A DNA stretch of 64,000 bases from Bostrychus sinensis. Its lineage: Eukaryota; Chordata; Actinopteri; Gobiiformes; Eleotridae. Shown one piece after another: positions 1 through 10,100 of this stretch. The notes below the pieces were generated by a model. That model worked only from the letters and a program-made list of their open reading frames with translations. It ran no database searches and was not told the origin of the DNA. The first letter of the stretch is position 1, and each line of letters opens with the position of its first letter. Made by a program: the position numbers and the translations under genes. Location: the NCBI GenBank assembly GCA_020698575.1, contig CM036243.1, positions 41,643,554-41,707,553 on the forward strand, written 5' to 3'.

Positions 1-269
1 GGAAATAAATTCTGGCATTAAGAGGATATCGTCAACATAGTTATCAAATATCGCATGTTTTCTCCAGATCGTGCAGCCCTAACTAAATGCATTTACTCCA
101 AACGCCAACTCCATTTACATTTAACCCCTTGTCATTTCTTTCGTGATTAAAGTTTATCTAACACTAAAGATATTAAACACATAAAACATCTATAAAAGAC
201 AAATAAATGGATAAATGCAGGAGCAAACACCAGAACCTGGAGTAAAATAAAAACCAAACCCGGACTGAA

Positions 270-580
270 GCCGTGAAGATCAGAGATCCGGGACCCACCG
301 GGTTTCAGCGGGGTCTGCGCAAGCCCGTGCCCGGCGGAGGCGTCCTTCCCGGCGGCCTGGCTCTGTCTGACGCTCCGGCGGAGGCGGTTAGCTCTGGGCC
401 TCTGTTCGCTCATGGCCCCGGGGCTCCAGCGGCTCCGGAGGCTCCAGGGGCCCCCGGCGGCTCTCCGTTCACCGCTCACGGGGAGAGAGGGCCCCGCTGT
501 CCGCCGGGGGAGCGCTCGGACTCGGCCTGGGGAACTTTCGAACCGCCCGCCATCTTGTCTTCGTTGGCGCTGTCGGGGTT
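270..580 (-). promoter_or_regulatory. CpG-rich probable promoter region
   Basis: The stretch is rich in CpG compared with the AT-rich flanks. It surrounds the YY1-like start-site motif at about 547-556 and the putative exon 480-553, as expected for a housekeeping promoter firing to the left. No TATA box is evident. Confidence 0.4.
480..553 (-). CDS. Possible first coding exon of an unidentified gene (partial)
   Basis: On the minus strand an ATG at 553-551 opens a 24-codon frame beginning MAGGSKVPQAESERSPGGQR. It ends at a good donor (CCCC|GTGAGC, exon end 480) and leaves two bases of a split codon. The ATG sits in an AAGATGGCGG context, which is a YY1-like start-site motif common at housekeeping genes, inside a CpG-rich stretch at about 280-570. 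The rest of the gene would lie to the left of the window. I do not recognise the peptide, and no second exon is visible to confirm it. A CpG-rich region with a chance frame is the main alternative. Confidence 0.35.
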
Positions 581-649
581 GCCAGGTGTCGCTGACAGTT
601 TCCAGCCCAAACAGAACTTAAAACACAACAAAAAACAGCTCGAAACACA

Positions 650-965
650 CATCCAATCCCAATCCACTTTATTTCATAGCACATTTTACAAACAAAGACA
701 AAATTATAAAAACCATAAATAAATACTCCATCTAACACACTAAAATAACAATAAATAATTAAGAACAACCAAACCATAAAATAAATAAAAACAAAGAGAG
801 CAGACACAGGACCACACAACTCACACGGAGTTAAAAGCCAGAGAATAAAAGTGGGTTTTAAGACGGGACTTTCCAGACGTTCCACTGTGGGGGCCACAGT
901 CAGGGGCCGACCACAGAAAAGGCCCCGGTCCCCCCTGCTTTTAAGTCTGGCCTTAGGAACCAGGA
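650..965 (-). mobile_element. LINE 3' end fragment
   Basis: Read on the minus strand, the segment encodes a short decayed tail (GDRGLF..., APTVERLES, LKPTFILWLL) followed by an A/T-rich 3' tail. The same tail with clear similarity occurs on the plus strand at 16235-16445 (GDRAFSE, APTVDCFKSRLKTHF). This is the usual C-terminus of fish L2/CR1-type reverse transcriptase polyproteins. It is truncated and has no reverse transcriptase core. Confidence 0.6.
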
Positions 966-1905
966 GCTGGAGCTGGCCCTCGACCCTGGAGTGTAAACGA
1001 TCTAAATGTTAAAATTGGTTGCCATCTGTTTGCCACAGAAGCCACAGAAACCACAAAAAACATGAAATACCAACCTGAACCTCTCATTTAAATCAAATGA
1101 GCTGATGACAGGAGTGGCAGGACGCAGCAGTTTGTTTAAATGTGTGCTAGGTTTCCCATAAAACCACAACTATTTTGTTTGTATTTTTTCCGGAAAATAT
1201 TTTCTAAAAACCTGTCAAATGTTGTGAAAAGCAGCCCAAATTTGACAAACCAGCCCAATGCTTTTGTTCCCAGCCCAATGCGTTCAAAAGAAACCCAATC
1301 TGGCAACGCAGATCGCTGTCAGTGAGTCTTCTTCTGTGACTCGCGCTGAGAGCGACAGCGCCCCCTGTCACAGCGGAGAGCAAACTGACACAACTCAGGG
1401 GACTGCTCTCTGACTTTTATTTCATTTTATTTTATTTATCTTTTATTTAAGACGGGGGCCATTTTGTCGAGGTTGCTGATTTACTGGAGTTCGACACAAA
1501 AACAGCTGCTTATTCAGGAATATTTAGGCGCACTTTTGTGAAACTATATTTGTGCATGATTTTTTTTATTACTTTATTATTATACAGTTTATCTAAAAAA
1601 ACAAACAAAAAAACATAATTTTTTAGTTTTTCTTTTTTTTTTTTTTTTGGCGAGTCTACAAATTTACCAGGATTTAAAATGTTATTTATGTTAAAAACTC
1701 TCGTGCTGCTCCTTATTATTATGAATATTTTAAACACAGATTTGTCCACAGATGAACAAGGGCCCCCTCTAAGGGGCCCCTAAACTCCCTGGCCCCCAGT
1801 GCAGTTGCCTGATGTTACGCCTGTGCAGCTTTTGTGGAACACATCCTCAAGCAGTGCCCTGGATCTTTCTATGGGGACTAATTTAAATTTATCTAAAGTA
1901 TACAT
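966..1905. other. Intergenic stretch, no supported feature
   Basis: Mostly AT-rich sequence with a long T run near 1620-1650. I see no exon, RNA gene or recognisable transposon end. Confidence 0.5.
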
Positions 1906-1907
1906 AA

Positions 1908-2372
1908 GAAGTAGTAGTAGTAGTAGTAGTAGACAGTAACTAGATACTTTAACTGATGTAGTTAACTAAGTACATCTTCTGAAGAAGTACTTTCTGAGTA
2001 CATTTTGAAGAACATACTTTTACTTGAGTAAAACTTGGGATTGTGTGAGGAGTTAAAAGTATTTCTGTCCTCTGTGGTCACAGCTGACTGGGATCAGGAG
2101 GTTCTGGGCTCAACGTTCAAACTTTGTACTCACGTACATTTACTGTCAGTACTTTTTTACTTTTACTGAAGTACAATTTACTTTTACTTCTGCTTGAGTA
2201 ATATTTTTGAATTAACAGTACTTTAACTTGAGTACCGATTTAGAGTATTTCATCAACCACTGAGTAGTAGCAGCAGTAGTAGTAGTAATAGAAATAATAA
2301 AAGTAGTAGTAATAGTAGTAGTAATAATAATAGTAGTAGTAGTAGTAATAATAATAGTAGTAGTACCCAGGT
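1908..2372. repeat. Interspersed 'acttttacttgagta' repeat flanked by (TAG)n microsatellites
   Basis: A (TAG)n tract at about 1910-1935 and a longer (TAG/TAA)n tract at about 2262-2372 flank a segment rich in ACTTTTACTTGAGTA motifs on both strands. Related segments recur at about 21003-21320, 31590-31990 and 32405-32595, so it belongs to a dispersed family, probably a non-autonomous DNA transposon. Confidence 0.55.
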
Positions 2373-2506
2373 TTATCATAAATAAAACACACAAACCTTT
2401 GTCTTAAATAATTTTAATTTCTTGTTTACACTAAAAGATTTACACGAGGTGGATCTGAAAGTCCCGGTTTAGACCCGGCTCAGTCCTGGTCTCTGCATGA
2501 TCCTGG

Positions 2507-2622
2507 TCAGACCGAGTCCAGAGTCTCAGACCGAGTCCAGAGTCTCAGACCGAGTCCAGAGTCTCAGACCGAGTCCAGAGTCTCAGACCGAGTCCAGAGT
2601 CTCAGACCGAGTCCAGAGTCTC
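2507..2622. repeat. 19-bp minisatellite, about 6 copies
   Basis: Near-perfect tandem copies of AGTCCAGAGTCTCAGACCG. The open frame across it is a by-product of the repeat. Confidence 0.9.
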
Positions 2623-2736
2623 GACCACAGTGAGTTTCTTCACAAAGTGCAAAAACCCAGATCCCTCCTCCAGCAGTAGTTCAACCAAAACATGGAAAAA
2701 AAGAAAAAGAATAAGGACTACGGCCGTGCCCACATC

Positions 2737-2789
2737 ACCAGACCTGGGTCCAGACCTGGGTCCAGACCTGGGTCCAGACCTGGGTCCAC
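2737..2789. repeat. 12-bp minisatellite, about 4-5 copies
   Basis: Perfect tandem copies of TCCAGACCTGGG. Confidence 0.85.
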
Positions 2790-2871
2790 AGGGATTACTG
2801 GTTTAGACCTGGTTTAGTTCTGGAGATGAAGTTAGTGCTGTAGATTTGTGGACTTTGGGTCAGGTTTAGGT

Positions 2872-3345
2872 GCATGTTTTGGTCAGGTTTTAGTCAGGTT
2901 TTAGTCAGGTTTTAGTCAGGTTTTAGTCAGGTTTTAGTCAGGTTTTAGTCAGGTTTTAGTCAGGTTTTGGCCAGGTTTTGTGTCAGGTTTTGTGTCAGGT
3001 TTTGTGTCAGGTTTTGTGTCAGGTTTTGTGTCAGGTTTTGTGTCAGGTTTTGTGTCAGGTTTTGGTCAGGTTTTGGCCAGGTTTTGTGTCAGGTTTTGTG
3101 TCAGGTTTTGGTCAGGTTTTGGTCAGGTTTTGGTCAGGTTTTGGTCAGGTTTTGGCCAGGTTTTGGCCAGGTTTTGGCCAGGTTTTAGTCGGGTTTTGGC
3201 CAGGTTTTAGTCGGGTTTTGGCCAGGTTTTAGTCGGGTTTTGGCCAGGTTTTAGCCAGGTTTTGGCCAGGTTTTAGTCAGGTTTTAGTCAGGTTTTAGCC
3301 AGGTTTTAGTCAGGTTTTATGTCAGGTTTTGTCAGTTTTTAGTCA
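2872..3345. repeat. 11-12-bp minisatellite (TCAGGTTTTAG / TCAGGTTTTGTG)
   Basis: About 40 tandem copies with two main variants. TTTTAGTCAGG units lie at both ends and TTTTGTGTCAGG or TTTTGGCCAGG units lie in the middle. The block structure suggests successive local expansions. Confidence 0.9.
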
Positions 3346-3616
3346 GGATTTTTGTCAGTTTGTGGTCAGTTTTGAGACAGGTTTGGGTGCATGTTTTGGT
3401 TCATGTCTGGCTCAGGTCCAGACCGGGTCTCAGTCCAGTCCTGGTCTGGTGTGGGCGCGGCGGTGATGAAGCTGAGGTTGGTCCCTTAAAGTCCTTCGCT
3501 GCAGTGGTTTCGACCCAAACGTCCCATTTTTAGATTCACACCAAAAACACAAAAAACATTTAACACGATTAAAAACAAACAAGACTCAACACAGACTGGA
3601 CTGAGGAGAGTTTCTG

Positions 3617-3755
3617 CAGGACCACAGAGACCTGGACCAGGACCGCAGAGACCTGGACCAGGACCGCAGAGACCTGGACCAGGACCGCAGAGACCTGGAC
3701 CAGGACCGCAGAGACCTGGACCAGGACCGCAGAGACCTGGACCAGGACCACAGAA
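3617..3755. repeat. 21-bp minisatellite, about 7 copies
   Basis: Tandem copies of ACCAGGACCGCAGAGACCTGG, degenerating at both ends. Confidence 0.9.
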
Positions 3756-3805
3756 ACAACAGAGGACTGGACCAACACTAGACCAACTTGAACCAACACT
3801 GGACC

Positions 3806-3908
3806 TGGTTTAGACCCAGTTTAGTCCTGGTTTAGACCCAGTTTAGTCCTGGTTTAGACCCAGTTTAGTCCTGGTTTAGACCTGGTTTAGTCCTGGTTTA
3901 GTCCTGGT
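3806..3908. repeat. Tandem repeat of the 11-bp TTTAGTCCTGG family
   Basis: Alternating TTTAGTCCTGG and TTTAGACCCAG units. The same unit makes up the arrays at 30415-31032 (same strand) and 37080-38072 (opposite strand). Confidence 0.85.
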
Positions 3909-4422
3909 TAAACACTTTAAACCTTTACAGAGATATTTTCCAAATGAATCCGTCACGTGTTCCTCTTTTTTCTCAGTTTTTCTGTGGTTTTCTGCAGGAA
4001 CTCTCTTCAGTTTAAGACACGACAAAACAAGCTTCAAAAATAAAAAGTGGATGGACTTCAAAACTAAAAGCTCTAACAGTGTCAGACTAAGGCCTTTAAG
4101 ACGACGCACATTCAGCCGGACTCAGGCAGTGTGGCTCATAAATAAACGCTCCTCTGTCCGTCAGTGTCGCAGAGAGCGCTTCTTCTGTTCGCCCAGAGTT
4201 TCCTTCAAAAATAAAACACAAACACTCGACTCGGAGACGACACACACGGAGAGTAAAGGTTATGTTCCCTGAAAATACGACGATTCCTTTTTGATACGCA
4301 CAGCTTCAGAGAGAGACATCGTGCACAGCTGCGATCACAAACGCACAACTCTGGTTTGTAGGTGTAGGTTTTAAACTCTCATCACCAGGGGGCGCTGCAT
4401 CTCTGCCCAACAGTAATGACAC

Positions 4423-5064
4423 GTTCACACCGAACACAAATCTGGCATCAAATACTTGCCACTTGAACATTTTAACATCATTAGTGTCACATGAGGGGCA
4501 TGGACGTTGGGGCTCCTCCCACCTGAGCCTGTCCCGCTTTATATTTCCGGTTGTTTTTGGAGAGTGCAGCAACTTCTAACATCACAAACTCATCTCAGTA
4601 TTTGGTAAAGTTGTGGCCCCCTTTATATCTTGTTTAAAATCTCATTGTGTTTCGTTGTTTTGACGATGATGAGAGCCTCAGTCTCAGATCACACACAGTG
4701 TAACCACAGCTCTGGCCCAGTCACGCAGACTAAACTAAACAACCATTTATTTTTAAAGTAGATCCCTCTGACTCCTGTCGTTACAAAAGTAGAAGAGCTG
4801 CTGCAGTCTGTAGTTTTCACTCTGAAGCCTCAGTGATTGTTTTGCTGGATCTCCTGCCGTTACGTCGTTTGTAACCACGTCACTTCTGCAGCAGGACCCT
4901 GATTGGTTAACGCGCCACGAATATTCGCCAAAGCTTCAGCAAAGTGTGGACGCAAATTTGCGCTATTCGTCTCATTCACAGAGACTCGCGAATCAACGCA
5001 CCTTTACATTGATTTAACATGGAACTCACTCGCAGCAGACACCAGATTCGTGTTCGGTGTGAAC
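4423..5064. mobile_element. Non-autonomous DNA transposon with terminal inverted repeats
   Basis: The left end GTTCACACCGAACACAAAT (4423 onward) is the inverse of the right end ATTCGTGTTCGGTGTGAAC (ending 5064) apart from one base. There is no transposase frame inside. Superfamily and target duplication are not resolved. Confidence 0.65.
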
Positions 5065-5111
5065 GCAACATTCATCTAAAGGAGAGAGGAGAGTCAGAAG
5101 GAGAGGAGACT

Positions 5112-5658
5112 AGGGCTGGGGACTGTTCAGATTTTTTTGATACCAGTTCTTAAACGATCCCTGGTTTTTGATCCCGGTGCCTGAGTGACTTTTTCTGATC
5201 CCTATGCTGAGCTAATTCATCTTCTACAATTTTAAAACACAATAATATTCAATAAAAGACACATTTTTGTAGCTAAATTCTTAGCTGTGAGTTAAACCAG
5301 CAGTAGTGTGTATGATTTATTCTGTGTTATTTGTTTAATGCAAAGGAACGTTAACAGGCCCAAGGGGATTTTTTTGTTTTTTATTAACCTTTATTTAACC
5401 AGGAAAGTCCCACTGAGATGTAGAACCTCTTTTACAGGGAGTCCTGGAGCCGTGGGAGATTGTATATGTTTTTAGAGGTAGGAGAAACCTACGCAGACGC
5501 AGGGATCGAACCCGGGACCTTCTTGCTGTAAGGCAGGAGTGCTAACCACTCTGCCACTGGGCCGACTGAAACTTGGTATTGAATAAAAATATTTTTTCAA
5601 TACCAGTAGTGTTGTGACTTTTCTTTTTCTTTCCTCGTTTAACGGTACCCAGTTCTAG
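5112..5658. mobile_element. MITE of the 'GGGCTGGG...CCCAG' family, interrupted by a SINE
   Basis: The segment has a TAGGGCTGGGGAC left end and a GGTACCCAGTTCTAG right end. Its interior matches those at 34795-35050 and 53080-53388 (shared phrases such as CTAATTCATCTTCTACAA and TAAATTCTTAGCTGT). The copy at 53080-53388 has no SINE in it, so the SINE at 5371-5573 inserted into this one. Confidence 0.6.
5371..5573 (-). mobile_element. tRNA-derived SINE
   Basis: On the minus strand a tRNA-like head carries an A-box-like TGGCAGAGTGG and a B box GGTTCGATCC. The body ends in the CTGGTTAAATAAAGG tail typical of fish SINEs. It is nested in the MITE at 5112-5658. Confidence 0.7.
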
Positions 5659-6470
5659 AGGAGACACAGAGAGAGGAGACAGAGAGAAGGAGACAGAGAG
5701 GAGGAGAGAGGAGAAGACAGAGAGGAGACAGAGAGGAGGAGAGAGGAGAAGACAGAGAGGAGGAGAGAGGAGACAGAGAGGAGGAGAGAGAGGAGGAGAC
5801 AGAGAGGAGGAGAGAGGAGAAGACAGAGAGGAGACAGAGAGGAGGAGAGAGGAGAAGACAGAGAGGAGACAGAGAGGAGGAGAGAGGAGAAGACAGAGAG
5901 GAGACAGAGAGGAGGAGAGAGGAGAAGACAGAGAGGAGGAGAGAGGAGACAGAGAGGAGGAGAGAGAGGAGGAGACAGAGAGGAGGAGACAGAGAGGAGG
6001 AGAGAGGAGAAGACAGAGAGGAGACAGAGAGGAGGAGAGAGGAGAAGACAGAGAGGAGACAGAGAGGAGGAGAGAGGAGAAGACAGAGAGGAGGAGAGAG
6101 AGGAGGAGAGAGGAGACAGAGAGGAGGAGACAGAGAGGAGGAGAGAGGAGAAGACAGAGAGGAGACAGAGAGGAGGAGAGAGGAGAAGACAGAGAGGAGG
6201 AGAGAGGAGACAGAGAGGAGGAGAGAGAGGAGGAGAGAGGAGACAGAGAGGAGGAGACAGAGAGGAGGAGAGAGGAGAAGACAGAGAGGAGACAGAGAGG
6301 AGGAGAGAGGAGACAGAGAGGAGGAGAGAGAGGAGGAGAGAGGAGACAGAGAGGAGGAGAAGACAGAGAGGAGACAGAGAGGAGGAGAGAGGAGGAGAAG
6401 ACAGAGAGGAGACAGAGAGGAGGAGACAGAGAGGAGAGAGGAGAAGACAGAGAGGAGGAGACAGAGGAGG
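5656..6470. repeat. GA-rich satellite-like tract
   Basis: About 815 bp of GGAGACAGAGAGGAGGAGAGAGGAGAAG-type units, almost all purine on the plus strand apart from the C in GACAG. It lies downstream (3') of aftph. The long minus-strand frame through it is low-complexity and not a gene. Confidence 0.9.
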
Positions 6471-6744
6471 ATATGACCTCAAGTTAAAATGTCTGAACAT
6501 AGAAATAAGCTCCTGTAACGTCTTTGTCACATTTTAATCTTGCTGATTGATAAAAATGTGTTTAATCACTAAATTAATCAGATGCAGCGTTTAATCGCAC
6601 ACATAATTCTTCTTTAGCATTTCTTTAACTCGTGTAATGCCAACAGCTAAATACTGATGCGCTCGCTAATGTGCATGAACTCGATTTGGAGGCGAAACCT
6701 CGCGCGTGTTTTCCTGTTGCTGGGGCTGTATGTGGCTGAGACGC

Positions 6745-6815
6745 TTCCCAGTGACTATGGGCCTGAGGCGGGGTACAGCCTGGCCCAGTGAGTCTCAGGG
6801 CGGACACTCAGAGAC
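6745..6815 (-). mobile_element. SINE fragment
   Basis: It resembles part of the minus-strand SINE at 22508-22845 (shared CCCAGT..., GGGTACAGCCTGG and GTCTCAGGG phrases). Only the central portion is present. Confidence 0.5.
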
Positions 6816-6983
6816 ACGCTCGGGGGACATGTACTCTCTCTGGAGCTGTGAGGATGAACTGAGCGGCGCAGGTTGTTCCTAGTTTTGAGTCGATAAATGC
6901 TTCGTTTCAAAATAAAAGTGTTTGTGGAGGTGGTGAGCAGCAGCAGCAGCAGCAGCACGAGCGGCGGTGGCGGCGGCAGAAAC

Positions 6984-7170
6984 TCAGTCCGCTCCGTTCT
7001 CTGCTCCCGGCCCGGGTCCGGGTTCTGGGTCGGACTCGGCGGGTCGAGCCCCGTGTGGAGTTAAAGTCGTGGGGAACATTAAAACTTTCGCCGTCATGAA
7101 AGACAGATCTGGAAACATGGAGATGACCTTCAGGGCCTCGTCGCTCAGGTTCTCCTCTCGCCTCGGCTTC
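6984..7170 (-). CDS. aftph: aftph terminal coding exon 9
   Basis: Acceptor TTATTCGCAG|GAAG, then RKPRREENLSDEALKVISMF, PDLSFMTAKVLMFPTTLTP and an acidic Pro-rich tail to TGA at 6986-6984. No canonical AATAAA was found close downstream on this strand, so the 3' end is unresolved. Confidence 0.9.
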
Positions 7171-10100
7171 CTGCGAATAAGACGACAGATAAAGAGTTAA
7201 ACGGGGGACAGAATGTTACGTGGGACGTCAGAGGGACTTTACTGTTGTTAAAATGGAAACAGGACAAAGACAAAAATCCCACAGAGGACTGAACAACAAC
7301 GAGGACTTCAGCAGAACCAACAGGTGACGAAGGAAAGACCTAAACGCCGTTAATCAGCTCAGAGAAGTTATTAAATTCACTCTGGATAAGCCACAGCCAT
7401 CTTGGTTATTTCTGAGATGATCTTCTGCTTCTGTGAGACGCAGAGCTGCAGAGAAACGGCTGTGAGAGCTCGGATCAAACTCCAACTCTGGAAACGACTC
7501 TCTGTGGCTGAGGAACCAGACCCACTGCTCGACAGATGCCTCAAAGGTGCAGGACCAAAAGGACAAGAGCTCAAGTGTATCCATCCTGAGTTTTTTTCCT
7601 CAGGGTGGCCGCGCCCTTAGAGAGAGCGAGGAGCTCAGAGTAGAGCTGCTACTCCTCCACAGCCAGAGGAATCTGTTTCAGAGCCTCCTGGACTCTCCCT
7701 GAGGAGGTGTTCATGTCCCACCAGGAGGAGGCCCAGGGGAAGACCTAAGACACACTGGAGGGCGGAACAATGTCTCTTGGTATCCCACTGGAAAAGCTGG
7801 AGGAAGTGTCTGAGGAGAGGGAGGAGCTGAAGGATCCTGGTTTTTGACTGGGAGTTATGATGCATTCATGTGGCCCTCGGAAAACTCGGGAAAATGTTTT
7901 TCTGAGTTAAAAGATGCTCATGAACGGCTGCTCAAGTCAGAAAAAGACTTTGTGAACTCTGATCAAAACCTGCTCCCGACTTCCCCTCAGACGCCGTCCG
8001 CTTCATGGACAGAGCAGAGAAGCCGCTGATTAATTAATTTACGTTTCATACATGAGCTCTTTGACTAAAGGTTGCTAATGTTATGGGTTTACTATCAGCT
8101 GTCACTTGCATAGAAAAAACAGAATTGTGTTATAAATGCTAATCATTGCCGTTATTTTACCCCTAACTCCCAAGCTCTTTGGTGAAAGCTGTATCTGCAA
8201 AATAAACGCTCAGCTTTTGAGTGGTGAGAAGACTAATTAATAACATCACTGCCCAATAACTTCGTTGGTCTAACTGTGATGACGTCAATATCCCGACTTT
8301 CAGAGATAAAGTTCATGACCATAAAAAATGGAAAATAGACAACAATATGTACAAATAAACCAAACTGTGTCAGAACTGAGGCAGTGCCAATTATTGGTCC
8401 TAAACTTATTATTCTTTATATTAATGGCATTTGTAAAGTCTCTAAACTGTTAAAATGCATTATTTTTGCAGATGATACCAAGTTGTACTGCTCGGGAAGA
8501 AATTTAGACAACACTTTTATATAAAGTTGAAAGGGAGCTAGAAGAGCTCAAAATTTGGTTTGTCGTAAATAAATTATCTCTTAATGTTAGGAAAACCAAA
8601 TTTATGGTATTTGGAAATCAAAAAGAAGTAACATTAAGTTAAAAATCAACAATGTTGAAATTGAAAGTGTTTGTGAAACAAAATTTTGGGGAGTTGTGAT
8701 TGATTGTAAACTTAATTGGAAACAACCTGTAGAATATGTGAAAGGAAAAATTGCTAAGTCAATAGCAATCCTGTTTAAAGCCAGGGACACGCTAAATTAC
8801 ATTTGTTTGTATTTAATTTACTGCTCACTGATGCTCTCTTATTTACCTCACTGTGTGGAACTGTGGGCATCAACAATAAAACTGTAACAGATCAGAGTGT
8901 GTTACAGCAAAAACGAGCCATACTAATACACTACATACACCACACTAATCCATTATTTTTAAATTCTCATGTTTTTAAGTTCAGAGATTTGGTTTATTAT
9001 AGAATTATGCAAATAATGTTCAAGGCAAAAGCCAAAACACTCCCAGATTGTTTCCAGAGGTTCTTTTCAATTCCAGAGCAAATATGAGCTGAGAGATTTG
9101 TGTAAATTCACTTTGCAAAAAGCTAAAAAGGAAGTTAGGAGGAGATGTTTTTCTGTCACTGGGTTCAAATGAGGAACATAAAAAAACATGTTCTCTTTTC
9201 ATGTTTAAAAAAGTATTGTATATTTCTATATTTAAGAGTTAGGGCTGTAAAAAAACATTTTTTCAGTCACAGTTTCATGGTTACTGTTTTGTGGTCAATG
9301 TTTTATGTGACTGAATAAACTAAAACTAACTAACTACAAACAAGCACCCGAGGAGCTCCTGAACGCAGCTTTAGTCTGTGGTTTGGGTTTGTGTACTAGG
9401 TAGTACTAGTGTTGTATTCTGTGTAGTACTAGTGTAGTACTGACCGTGTAGAAGTGCTGGTGGACTGAACTGTGGACATGAGGCGAGCGAAGGCGTCTGT
9501 GACTTTGTTGGAGTCCAGTTTAGCTGTGGTCAACTCAAACAGCTCCGGGTCCACTCCTGTAACACACACAACTGTAAAAATACACTCCTGTAACACACAC
9601 TACTGTAAAAATACACTCCTGTAACACACACTACTGTAAAAATACACTCCTGTAACACACACTACTGTAAAAATACACTCCTGTAACACACACTACTGTA
9701 AAAATACACTCCTGTAACACACACAACTGTAAAAATACACTCCTGTAACACACACTACTGTAAAAGTACACTCCTGTAACACACGCTACTGTAAAAATAC
9801 ACTCCTGTAACACACACTACTGTAAAAATACACTCCTGTAACACACGCTGCTGTAAAAATACACTCCTGTAACACACACTACTGTAAAAATACACTCCTG
9901 TAACACACGCTACTGTAAAAATACACTCTACAACTAGGCTGGATTACTGTAACTCTCTGCTGGCAGCGTGCCCTAAAAACTCGTTAAAAAGTTTTAAGCT
10001 TGTTCAAAACGCAGCAGCAAGATTATTAACAGGAACTAACAGAGAGAACATATTACTCCTGTGCTAGCTTCACTTCACTGGCTTCCAGTTGAATTCAGAA

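Noticed and set aside
5655..6530. 291-codon Leu/Ser-rich frame on the minus strand
   Set aside because: Translation of the GA-rich tract, with no start context or conserved sequence.
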